Source: Antedon mediterranea (taxonomy: Eukaryota; Echinodermata; Crinoidea; Comatulida; Antedonidae). Taken from it: 64,000 nucleotides of DNA. Positions 22,039-40,533 of this stretch are shown here, piece by piece. Location: the NCBI RefSeq assembly GCF_964355755.1, contig NC_092670.1:40535795-40599794 (forward strand), in the 5' to 3' direction. Made by a program: the position numbers and the translations under genes. Each line of letters opens with the position of its first letter. Position 1 is the first letter of the stretch. Below the pieces are notes generated by a model. It did no database searches and was not told the origin of the DNA. It saw only the letters and a list, made by a program, of their open reading frames with translations.

Positions 22039-23065
22039 TTTAACGAAAGTCAATTAAATAATGGACGACGAGTAACGTATATAAAAAGTTACGTAAGTTT
22101 TCTTGCAAACGAACCTTGAATTCAAATAGATAACAAAGCATGTTTGTTCAGAGATTAAATTAATGCTTGTTAGTGTTTACATTAAGCAGTTGTATATTGT
22201 AGTAGGCCGAGCATACAACGCCTTGTGACGGTACGATGATCAAAACTCACCAAAAAGTAAGTAACATAACATTTTTTAAGCAACATTCTATAGGGTTTTG
22301 TGTCGGTAAACTTGACATATATGTCGTATACGTTTTGAAGTACTGTAAAGCAAACTGTGTTTAAATTATTACACGATCAAAATCTGCCGTCGTCCCAATG
22401 AGGTGATTTATAACTGATCACGTGAACATCATTCAGATTGCGTTTCTACAAAATACATGTCCACTAAGGATGGATATATTTTAAATATGTGCTACGCAGA
22501 GAGCAGCAGAGATCTTGCACCACCATAGCAAAAAACAATAAATGTAATAAAATATATAATTTATATAAGATATAAAAATAGCATTGGTATGTCATTGTCA
22601 TGATCGAAAGAGATATAGTATAGGCCTACAGGTGTTTTGGAAATTGCACAGAGAAACACCTCCCTAAGTCGGGTGCCAACTTCGGTGGTGTGGACACAGT
22701 CCATTCGAGTGCGCATCCGATTATACAGCTGTCTCTAGGTAGATGCTAACTGCGTATTGACAATCATCTAGATACAAGTCTAGTAGGCCTACTTGTATAT
22801 GCATATTATATCAGTTACTACCCAGAGACACATGTAGAGGCAAGTAAGTGTGATATCTGTATGGTAACCCGTATGGTAATCCTCGTCCGACCGAGAAATG
22901 GCCGCATGTGCCCTCAAATACTGATGACGCATGTAAAATGCTATTTCTATTCAATGGGTGTAGCAGAGTATGATGACGTCGAGTTAAATTGTCCAATATC
23001 CACATCAGGCGCGCGCATTTCTTGTCTTCTGTTCACCACCCCAACATAAATCTGTCTGTAAATAA

Positions 23066-23224
23066 TGCTTTGTCTACACACTATCCAACTTTATGTGACA
23101 AACAAATGTGATGTGCCCATATATGGACATGATGTCATATCACTACCATATTAGGGTAATAACCACCATATTTGGGCACATCCCTTTTGTTGTCAAACTG
23201 GTTTGATAATGTAGACAGAGCTTT
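23066..23224. mobile_element. MITE family 1 copy upstream of OATP copy B
   Basis: Starts TGCTTTGTCTACACACTATC and ends GATAATGTAGACAGAGCTTTA, with the usual CCCATATATGGACATGATG core. Its right end lies about 40 bp before the acceptor of the exon carrying the start codon of OATP copy B, so it occupies the end of a 5' UTR intron. Confidence 0.85.
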
Positions 23225-23300
23225 AGTCTGTTTACTTTTATCTGATGGTCACTTACTTTTCTTGCAGTCGCAGTCAAGTGTAAATGGAGAAAGGTTGCAG

Positions 23301-26300
23301 ATGTATAAATATGATTCACTGCAGGATTTCCAAAATGAGAACGGGTTTACCGAATCGGAAAAGAAAGTCGACGATTACCATGACAAGGACACACAATGTA
23401 CCATCAAGGCGTGCACCAGATTTAGTAGTCCGGTGGCGTTCTTATGCTTTTTAGTCCCTATGTATGCAGTGATCGTGGCGACATCGACGTATTTTGGTGG
23501 CTGTATAAGTACCATCGAAAAGCAGTTCCAACTTACAAGTTCTCAATCCGGTCTGCTTGCAACCGTCAACGACGCGGTAGGTTTATCTGTCGTCGTCTTC
23601 GTCACGTTCTACGGTAATAAATCTCACCGTCCTCGAATTATCGGCAGTAGCGGTATCATCGTAGGCATCGGCTTCTTCCTTCTGGCAATGCCGCATTTTA
23701 CGACCGATCCCGTATCGTACACGGATAATTCATATTCGCTGCAGGCGAATGAGAATGATTCCAATAGCCGCCAAGTCAATAACAAGGAACTATGTTCGGT
23801 GGATGATGTCGCGCAAGATCGTTGTTCATCTGGTGACGTCGCGGAAGACGCGCCAGCCAGTTTGTTCTGGTTGATAGTTGGTCAGGTATTACTGGGTGTT
23901 GGCGGATCACCTCTTTTTCCCCTGACCATTACTTATCTGGACGATTCTACTGTGGATTCCACGACAACCTCGGTATACGTAGGTAATTATCGGGTGCTTC
24001 TTTTTGTTCTATTATTCATCACCATCCATCCATTACGCTTCCCTAATTACACCTCTCACACTGCGTCACAACACAACCTCGATATACTGTAATCGGTTAA
24101 ATGATTAGTTGGTCTTAAGAATCCACTTCATCATTTAAACATTGTGCATATTATTTTTACTTTCACTATTGATCTGATCGTTTATTTAGCAGATATTGAT
24201 ACATTGATTGTATCAGATTCGTTTTCGTATCATGTTAATATCCGTGGTACGCATCCTTTTGCGTGGAAAGAAAAAAAAAGAGTTTTCATTTTATTATTAT
24301 TATTATTATTATTATTGAATATTATTGATTATTAATTTATAATTATTATATCTCAATAGCTGGACTATTCATGGCAATGGGGTTAGGACCTTTCCTCGGA
24401 TTTGTAATGAGCTTTAAATGCCTGTCGTTCTACGTTGATTTTGAACGAGTTGACGTCATCCCGATAAGCCCTACAGATCCCAGATGGATTGGTGCTTGGT
24501 GGCTTGGCTTCGTCATAGCAAGCATCGTCATTATTCTATTCTCCATTCCACTTCTATTTTTCCCGCGAAAATTAAACAAGTACGAATTAACGTGTTGTGG
24601 AGGAAGCTCAAAGGAAAAACCAGAAGAGGGAGCTTTCAGTATGGCTGATATTTACAAAAATGATATTATATCTCATAAGAAAAATGGTATATTGGCAAAT
24701 TTAAGAGGTAAGCCATATTTTTAAGCATTTTTTCTCATTTGTTTGTTTAAGCGGATTAATGCGCTTTTGATAACCGTCTCAAAGCGCCGTTGAACCAAAA
24801 TGTTATAACAGATACACTACAACATACATCTCCCTTAAGGGTTATTCCTTCGTGTCGAGTGCTTTCACCAAACGGCAGGGGTTTAGATGGACCAGTATAC
24901 ACCAGGGGAACCTCCTACCCTTCCGAGAGATGCACTTGGTTCTTTAAAGTGCACACAAGCAAGATTTGAACACTGGATCTCCAGTTTTAAGTCCTTATTT
25001 GAGAAGACATGTTTTACCACCAGAACATGGTGGAGAGAGCTTTGAACAAATCACGTTGCGCTTACGTCATTGCGCTGCGTCTCTAGTAGGTTAACATTAA
25101 AGACATTTTTAAACCACTTTTCTCAAGAGCTGTTACTGGCAATCAAGAGGTTACTATTAAATCCTACCTTAATCATCCTGAACCTGTCCATCTCCTGTGA
25201 ACTTGCAGTTGTGGGTGGATTTGCTTTCTTTATGGCTAAATACGTTGAAAATCAATTCGGATTGACGGCAGCTACAGCGGCCATTATCATAGGTGAGGAT
25301 GTTCAGTGTGGATATATTTAATTCGTTAATTACTTAAAAAAAAGTTGACTTGATAGCGGCTTCAGAGAGCACCTGGTTTAATTATTAATTAAGAATTTAG
25401 AAGTAATTCTAGTAAGTAATTAAGTAAGGCAGTAGGCAGTAATAAAGCAACTTAAGCAGTAATAAAACAACTTAAGCAGTAATAAAGCAACTTAAGCAGT
25501 AATAAAACAACTTAAGCAGTAATAAAGCAACTTAAGCAGTAATAAAGCAACTTAAGCAGTAATAAAGCAACTTAAGCAGTAATAAAACAACTTAAGCAGT
25601 AATAAAGCAACTTAAGCAGTAATAAAGCAACTTAAGCAGTAATAAAGCAACTTAAGCAGTAATAAAGCAACTTAAGCAATAATAACGCAACTTAAGCATC
25701 TTATTTTACAGGTGGTATCAACTTACCAGGGAATATAATTGGCAATATCATGAGTAGTTTCTTCGTTAAAAAGTTCAAACTTACCCTATTTGGTCTTGGT
25801 AAAATGCTCTTAACTGTTTCGATCTGTTCCTTCTCCTTTGCATTGCCTATTTTGTTTATTGGTTGTTCTAACCCTCCGATTGCTGGTTTGACAACTCCAT
25901 ATAACACTTCATTCAGCCAGGGGTGAGTACAGACTTTATTTTATGAATAGAGAAACCAAAATAAAATTATAAGGCTGTTAGCAAAATTTATACATCAAAA
26001 CAAGATCATGTGAAACGTATTAGATAATATATATATAATGCGTCAGAGCCGGAGATTGCACTCGTGTGATTGATAAAGGAAATTAGCAATAGATTTTTTC
26101 CAGTACTTGAGTTGCTACTGCTAGCGATGGTGTTGGTAGGCATTCATTCATTCAAGCGGTAACGGTAAGTGGAAAACCGCGGAGCATGTCCAGAGCGGCT
26201 TTCCGCTCAACCGCCCTGTTGTGTTAAAGCTTGGTTCCCACTAGAACGTAACGCAAGGACGTAAACGCAATTCAACGCAAGCGTTTTAACCAATGACAAG

Positions 26301-29300
26301 CGAAGTTATAGACAGTTAGCAATCACAAGCGAATAAGCCATCGCTTGTGATTGGTCAATTCACTTGCGTTGCGTTACGTCCTTGTGTTGCGTCTCTAGTG
26401 GGAACCACGCTTTAAGGTAACAAGAAGTAACATAATTATTCTAAGACTTTGTTTTCCGCTTAAACACCGCTCGTCGTGTAAATTAGTCTTTTGGGTTAAC
26501 CCTACTACATTACATACAGGGTGATAGTGGAAAGAGAGAGGCCAATACGGTCTACGGATGGTGGTATGTTCCGGGGGTTGTGTTCATTAAAGTGCATCTT
26601 CTTTTCTTTATTTATCTAGGACTTTACCAAACTTAAATAACACATGTAATTCAAACTGCGCATGCTCAAATAGCGTTTACCAACCTGTTTGTGGACATGA
26701 TGGTGTGACTTATACCAGTGCGTGTCGAGCAGGATGCGTAGACGTAGAAACGTGGAGAGATGACATGGGTGACCTGAAAGACATACAAATAAACGATACG
26801 GTACTATATTTGTACTATATATTTGTTAACTTTGTATATTAAGTATCGCCCTTAGGAGTGGACGTTAAGCCAGAGAACCCAAGTGCAAAACAATACACGT
26901 AACCCATATGGATTCCTTTTAGCGAAAAAGGACAATTCAGAAAACAGCTATTTTGGCACTCGTCACAGATCAGTGCACACAGCCACAAATATTCTGCTGA
27001 GCAGTGTACTGTTTAGACTATTCCATTCTCAAAATAGGTAAATTGTTTATAAGGTCAATTGAATTGATTTAAGATTCAAGAAATTTCAACCTCGGTTTCT
27101 TAAATAGTTATTACATTATGTTCAACTGCGGTTTTACGAAAATCTATTATCATCTCTTTGGTTTTAGTAATATTAAGTATTAAGTTCATATTCTCACACC
27201 AATTAACAAATGAACAAATTACAAATAAACAGGTAGGCCAGTTTCAATTCAAACTTTATAGAAACCACCACATAATATATATGTATAAAAAGGTCATATA
27301 TATAGTCCAAATCACTGTTAAATAGTCCCTTAGATATATTAATTCTAACTTTACTAAGAAGAAACATAATTATTGCCTACTTATGTTCATTATATTTCCC
27401 TTTGATAAAATGGAATAACCCGCTACCAATCCAGCCTAGCCTAGCCTATGTTAGACAATGGCCGATGCGAAATTTGTTGTATACACTTAAAAGGGCTAGT
27501 AGCTTATAGACTATTTAGGTGGTATTATTGCGTATTTTCTCTAAAAAAATTACACAGAATTATTTTATATGACTTTAACTACAATATTGATTAACAAATT
27601 GTAATGAAAATAAGAAGAATATACTCACATTTGGGTATCAAACACAGGCCAATAGTACACATAAGAGAATTTCGCGCGGAATTTCCCAAAAATATGCTGT
27701 TTAGTAATCAAATTTTCGCGGGTCTCACCATCATCCAATCAAAAAAATTTTTACATGGTTAGAAAGCCACTGTATAGGAGACTAAGATGTTAAAAGAACT
27801 AAGTTTTAAGAGGACGCTGTTCAAAGTTGTGGCAATTTCAAAACTATACATCAGCGAAAAACGCGAATTTCACACAGGAATCGGCTGTTTTTTGGCCGGG
27901 ACAGGGTATGTTTAATGTAAATTCGCGATTTCCAGCTATCAAAAATTTATTTTTTAAATACATAGTCAGAAAGTACAATACCTTAGCTTCAACATAGTAT
28001 GAGAACTAATGTATACTATGCGAGATAAAGATTTTACAAGTATAAATGTGAAAAAAAGTAGTTTCCTCCATGCACTTAGAATAGGAACAATATCGTGCGG
28101 AAGACGTTTTTGGATTAGTGCACCAAAGGAATCCATATGCTGCAACAAATACGTAGGCCAATCAACATAGTTTGCGGCATGGAAAATTGAGTTGCTGCAG
28201 TAAAATTATTTTGACATGATCCCTTACTAAAATGAAAGTTACAAAATAATTTAATTTACCTGTTATGTATTTAATTTGTTAGGTCTATTTTGGGTGTAGC
28301 TGTATACCGAGTAATGTCTTGCCGACAGACGAACTATTTGAAGAAGGCGGGATAGCGACCGAGGGATCATGTGATTGGTCATGTGATAAACTAGTTCCGT
28401 TTATATTCTTCATAGCTGCCGTATCGATTTGTTCCACTTTGAAAACAAACCCGAATATGATGCTAAACTTGAGGTGATTACGATAAACAAATTGAAGATA
28501 ATATAATGACCAAACTAAAAGAAATTAAACATACGATAAACTAAGTCTGTAACTGACTTGGTTCCCGTTAGAAACGCAATGCAACCACGTTAGCGTGCGA
28601 CGCAAGCGAGTTGTCACAAGGGACTATTCGTATAATCCATCGTTTGTCATTGGTCAAATCACTTACGTCGGGCTTACTTCATGGCGTTAGTTAAAACTCT
28701 AATTGGAACCAACCAAGCATAAGTAAAATAAAGGATACATTTTGTTTTCTAGATGTGTTGACCAAAAGGATCGTGCCCTTGCTATCGCATGCTGTGGTGT
28801 TCTGGTTAGAGTGCTAGGTAAGTTTCCCCGATATGTTCTCATCGCATTCGTTCTTCGGACAATTCGTCTTTCGTTTGGAAAGAACTCTTTTTTGTTAAAC
28901 ATTAACACACTCTCGATTATTTTTAAGTATTAGTTTCTTATCTAAAAGGCAACAGAATGCTGAGCTCCGGAGATCAAAGAATTTATCTGTGGCTGCCACA
29001 CTTTTTGACTGATTTTCGATCGGCCAGTTGGCTTCCTCAAATGTTTGGTTAACAGACACCGCGACGCGAAAACATATATACATAGAGTACCAGGACTGTT
29101 TGTCGCAGTCAGACATAGATCAAAGGACTGTTACGATTTCCTATATCTAAAATATGAATGTTTTTTATAGGTTTCTTTCCATCGCCTATCTACTTCGGGG
29201 CTGCCATTTCAAGTACGTGTTTATTACGTCAAGAGTCGTGTAGCCGTCAGGGTGCATGCCTTATCTACGATCTTGAACGATATCGGTACACGTTTGTTGG

Positions 29301-29756
29301 ACTGTTTGTTGGCTTGAAACTGCTTGCCGCGATTCTATCAACGTGTACTTATTTTAGCATCGATCCGGACCGTTTGAAGGTATTAAATCATATTTTATTG
29401 TTTGTATTTATTTGTTAAAAATGTATTTTTACTATTTAAATAAATCTTGCATATTAAATCACGCAGCATCTTCATCGTTACGAGTTACCACAACCATCAT
29501 GTTGATTATTACGAAACTAAGTTGGTGTGGTGCGGTACGGTCAAATCATCGACTAAAGAATAGATTATTCTTTAGTCCATGTTAAAATTCACAAATTCGA
29601 ATCAATTCAAAAATAATAATGATCCAAAAGAGAGACGTTAACAGTTTTTTTTTATCAAAAAGCCTAAAATAATTTTAAGGTATTTTTTTTTTTCTTTCAC
29701 AGAGGAAATCAGAAAGGAATGAAATGGAACTGTCGAAGATCAACAGCAAACAATAA
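23301..29756 (+). CDS. Organic anion transporting polypeptide, copy B (SLCO family, SLCO4-like)
   Basis: Nine exons: 23301-23982, 24360-24707, 25128-25292, 25712-25922, 26620-26800, 28283-28473, 28753-28817, 29171-29379, 29703-29756. All phases close, giving 701 aa, normal for an OATP. The start ATG ([10 protein letters not shown]) lies 33 bp after an acceptor, so the 5' UTR is split. The N-terminal tail is cytoplasmic. Helix 1 follows [10 protein letters not shown] (about residues 40-70), then [19 protein letters not shown] and SHRPRIIG. The OATP signature [12 protein letters not shown] is at 267-278. The loop between helices 9 and 10 is a Kazal-like domain ([20 protein letters not shown], then YTSACRAGC, continuing into YFGCSCI), starting near 471. 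[20 protein letters not shown] and [13 protein letters not shown] lead into the last helices. The tail is short and charged ([17 protein letters not shown]). It likely imports organic anions at the plasma membrane; the substrate is unknown. Membership of the SLCO4 branch is an inference. Confidence 0.95.
24292..24318. repeat. TTA/ATT microsatellite
   Basis: A run of TTA triplets about 27 bp long in the first intron of OATP copy B, about 40 bp before the exon 2 acceptor. Confidence 0.85.
24840..25031 (-). repeat. tRNA-derived SINE, partial copy
   Basis: Shares AACCTCCTACC, TTCTTTAAAGTGCACAC and AAGTCCTTAT with the fuller copy at 46112-46406. The tRNA-like head is lost; the sequence runs straight into a MITE family 2 remnant. 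Intron 2 of OATP copy B. Confidence 0.65.
25036..25090. mobile_element. MITE family 2 right-arm remnant
   Basis: AAATCACGTTGCGCTTACGT then CATTGCGCTGCGTCTCTAG, the right arm only. It ends about 38 bp before the exon 3 acceptor of OATP copy B. Confidence 0.6.
25437..25700. repeat. Minisatellite, 20-bp unit, about 13 copies
   Basis: Unit AAGCAGTAATAAAGCAACTT, alternating with a G-to-A variant (AAAACAACTT). It ends about 11 bp before the exon 4 acceptor of OATP copy B, so the array abuts the branch-point and polypyrimidine region. Confidence 0.95.
26227..26412. mobile_element. MITE family 2, best-preserved copy
   Basis: Starts AAGCTTGGTTCCCACTAG and ends CTAGTGGGAACCACGCTT, nearly perfect inverted termini. 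It is flanked by TTAA on the left (GTTAAAGC) and on the right (CTTTAAGG). The interior has TAACGCAAGGACGTAAACG and ATCGCTTGTGATTGGTCAA. Intron 4 of OATP copy B. Confidence 0.9.
28557..28720. mobile_element. MITE family 2 copy
   Basis: Starts CTTGGTTCCCGTTAGAAACG, contains TTGTCATTGGTCAAATCAC, and ends ATTGGAACCAACCAAGC. It lies in intron 6 of OATP copy B, about 30 bp before the exon 7 acceptor. Confidence 0.8.
28953..29125. mobile_element. Palindromic repeat family 3 copy in OATP copy B
   Basis: ATGCTGAGCTCCGGAGATCA followed by TTTATCTGTGGCTGCCACAC, and at the far end TGTTTGTCGCAGTCAGACAT. It is related to 15540-15665 in copy A. Both copies have the same orientation relative to transcription but lie in different introns. 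Confidence 0.55.
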
Positions 29757-30846
29757 ACACCAACACATTTGGCTGCTTGGTTCGGTTAATGCGTCGCCGA
29801 TGCGTTGCCGATTCGTTGCGTTGCGTCGCTAACATACTCAAAATAATTCTTAGGTGATTTCAAATCAGTTTTCAGTGACCATTACAAACCTATTGTCTTG
29901 ATTAAGAGGGTAAACTAATAGGCATAATTATTGTCATAAATATCATATTCTTTTCATTCAAATTAAATTAGTTTTTTTGCAAAAGCTTTAAAATGAATTT
30001 TGAAAAAACTAAAGAGTTAGGGGGTAAATAATATAAAATAAATGTACATTCACTGCACTATTTTATCCAGGTTGTTAAAAGGACGAAAAGAAGAAATTGT
30101 GTTAAGTTATTATATGAATAATTTCCGGTAATAAATGTTAATTTTCTAAAAAAACGTACACGGAATTGTAAGGCTGTAGATTCTTTGAATAGGTAAACAC
30201 GTGAGGGGCGGGACGCGATATTTCTTTTCGTACATAAGTTGAGGACCTCTCAGGATAAATAAACATGTACAGTATATTCATTAGTCATATCCATAAGGCG
30301 TGACGTAAGAATCGTGGGATGGACGGTGTCATTCCAGTCAATTTACTTTTTGTATTAATTGTTCTTTTTATCAGGGAGGATTAAAATTGTCCTGATCCTT
30401 GATTTTATGCAATTTCTTTTATAAAAAAACCCCCTGCAGAATAGACAGTTCGCATCAACCGTCAACTACTGTCAGAACGCTACCGGGCCCGTTGTTGACG
30501 CGTTGTGACGTAAGCAAGTCGATTGGCCGCTGGTTCAAAGGGACGAATAACTGCAGGCATTAAACGTAATTACATTTCTGACTCTGTAATAATATTATAA
30601 CTTTTAATGTTACATTTGTACAATTTATTTAACAACCAACACTGCTCTTCACATATATATAAAACTAATGCTTTATATATACACGAGGGTGAAACAATTG
30701 CTTTATATTTTGCGTAATTGTAATATATCCCATTCTATCCAGTATCATCATTGACACGCGCGCGTACACAAATGGATGTGCTCTATTAATGATATACTAT
30801 ATCATATAACTCTATGATTTGATTTTCGGCAACATATTTGTGGTTT

Positions 30847-30979
30847 AAAGCTCTGTCTACACACAAACTAGTTTGAAGTGCGACTGTGCCAAAATATGGT
30901 AGTGATATGACATCACCATGTCCATATATGGGCACATATTTTTTTGTCACATAAAGTTTGATAGTGTTAACATAGCTTT
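30847..30979. mobile_element. MITE family 1 copy
   Basis: AAAGCTCTGTCTACACACAA at the left end and TTGATAGTGTTAACATAGCTT at the right, flanked by TA. The core CATCACCATGTCCATATATG is intact. Confidence 0.8.
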
Positions 30980-31340
30980 AGACCGTTTGAATGCAGATAT
31001 TTTCAGTTTATTTTAATTACGCAACCTATTTATATTTGATCACAGAGAAGTGTTCTTTTCTCCTTTCATTTACTTGTTTCCACTCTAGCGCAGAGTCACC
31101 AGTCATTTGGTATAAAACTTTAAAAATAGTAATTATATAAACATATTTTAAGTTGGTACTGTACACAGATTTGTAAATATAATGAACACATTGGGTAGTT
31201 TTCTACATGCCTAATGGCCTCTTTACATATTTCAAGTAATTTAAGACAATTTGGTAGGAAATATATCCCTCACTATTAAACAAAATTAATTATAATGAAA
31301 TAAAATAAACTAATATAAGCCATAAAATAGTCCAGTTTTA

Positions 31341-31472
31341 AAGCTTGGTTTCCACTAGGGCGCAACGCAAGGACGTCAGCGCAACACAAGTGAGTTGACC
31401 AATCACAAAGTTTGTGATTGGTCAAATTACTTGCACTTACATCCTTGCGTTGAGTCCTAGTGGGAACCAAAC
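31341..31472. mobile_element. MITE family 2 copy
   Basis: Starts AAGCTTGGTTTCCACTAGG and ends CCTAGTGGGAACCAAACT. The interior GACCAATCACAAAGTTTGTG is itself a tight palindrome. Short version of the element (about 132 bp). Confidence 0.85.
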
Positions 31473-32154
31473 TAAACCGGGGCGTTTTTTTAAGTTAGTT
31501 ATGACACGCTATGTGTGTTAAATGTTTTTCTTTTTTCCAATATTAAGCCGAATCGCCGAGTTCAGACTAGACTATGGTCAGCCTCCACATTTGTTGTTAG
31601 TTAACCTATGTATTTTAGTATCATCTCTTACATATTACAGTATAAATAATATATTTATATATAAGCAACAAGTTCCCATTATTCAAGTGGAAGTATCTGG
31701 TTACTTCACAATAAAGACTATTATAGCAATAAAAAAAGATAAAGGTTTGCGATACTTGCTCTTATTTTTGGAGATTTACTCATTTTGAATAACCTAATCA
31801 CCAATTTGAAAAGAATAAATGGCCGTTTTCTTTCCCATTATATTCACAACTACCAAATTTCAGAAATTATTGAATGCATGTTTGGTTGTATATATCAGGG
31901 ATGTGTGCGCTGTCCATTACTTTCATGTTATTGTTTCATGGCATCATTATCCAAAGTACCAATAAATAATATTGGTTCATTTTGCATATTAAAACAATTG
32001 TTTTGTTAGATCACAGTATATGTATATATAAAGTATATTCAAGTGAAGAAAACGCGAACAAATTTCCATCAATTCTGAAAATATACTTAAATAATACCAT
32101 CAGTAAATCCCAGCACATGAAAATCATAACATGACATAATGTTTGTATCTGGAG

Positions 32155-32575
32155 TAAGGAAATGAATATTCAATGATTTATGAATATTCACTGTCAACTA
32201 ATAGGTATGTTCCTCAGTAGTTTCTATTCTTAAGTTAATAAATATTCAAAGACATATGAATATTCATTGTCAAAGACTTATGATATTCATTGTCAAAGAC
32301 TTATGAATATTCATTGTCAAAGACTTATGAATATTCATTGTCAAAGACTTATGAATATTCATTGTCAAAGACTTATGAATATTCATGTCAAAGACTTATG
32401 AATATTCATGTCAAAGACTTATGAATATTCATGTCAAAGACTTATGAATATTCATTGTCAAAGACTTATGAATATTCATTGTCAAAGACTTATGAATATT
32501 CATGTCAAAGACTTATGAATATTCATGTCAAAGACTTATGAATATTCATGTCAAAGACTTATGAATGTTCAACTT
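32155..32575. repeat. Tandem repeat, 22-24 bp unit with ATGAATATTCAT palindrome
   Basis: About 14 copies of CAAAGACTTATGAATATTCA followed by TTGT or TGT, so units of 22 or 24 bp are mixed. Similar, more diverged copies continue to about 32770. It lies just downstream of the STK3/4 stop codon, possibly in its 3' UTR. Confidence 0.9.
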
Positions 32576-32812
32576 CATTAGTCACTCAGTAGTTTCTATT
32601 CTGAATAAATATTTAAAGCCTCATAAATATTCATTATTAAAGCCTTATGAATATTCATTATCAACTTTTCTGAGCAGTTTCTATTTTCCATAAAAATATT
32701 TTCTAGATTGAACTTCCTCAGACACTTGATAAATATGCAAATTCATAAATATTCAAATTAATATTCATATAATTTGAATCTTAAAAGCTGTGCTAAATAC
32801 TTAACAAAAATA

Positions 32813-40533
<7,721 letters not shown>

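Larger units (their letters stand above)
19087..23267. other. Intergenic region between head-to-head OATP copies A and B
   Basis: About 4.2 kb that must hold both promoters. An acceptor just before each ATG (CCTTTCAG at about 19103, TTCTTGCAG ending 23267) implies a non-coding 5' exon for each gene somewhere inside, which I could not place. It also contains a LINE or SINE tail at about 19905-19972, a diverged repeat of about 100 bp at 20240-20800 (words such as CACTGTCGCTGTTCTGAC and AAAATGTCCACATTT), and one copy each of MITE families 1 and 2. Confidence 0.6.
29757..32812. other. Intergenic between convergent OATP copy B and STK3/4
   Basis: The 3' flanks of two converging genes. It contains MITE remnants (29768-29832, 30847-30979, 31341-31472) and a large ATGAATATTCAT repeat field. 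Short open frames at 31522-32009 are AT-rich and show no domain. Polyadenylation sites could not be fixed. Confidence 0.55.

Noticed and set aside
23172-23300. Upstream extension of the OATP copy B frame to an earlier ATG
   Set aside because: That part is the MITE and the 5' intron; the acceptor at 23266-23267 and homology with copy A support the ATG at 23301.
26905-28140. Possible transposon in OATP copy B intron 5 bounded by CATATGGATTCCTTT inverted copies
   Set aside because: Only about 15 bp are shared, similarity stops at once on both sides, and there is no target duplication.
31522-32009. Two adjoining open frames of 88 and 74 codons
   Set aside because: AT-rich composition, no domain, no splice context; they lie in the gap between converging genes.
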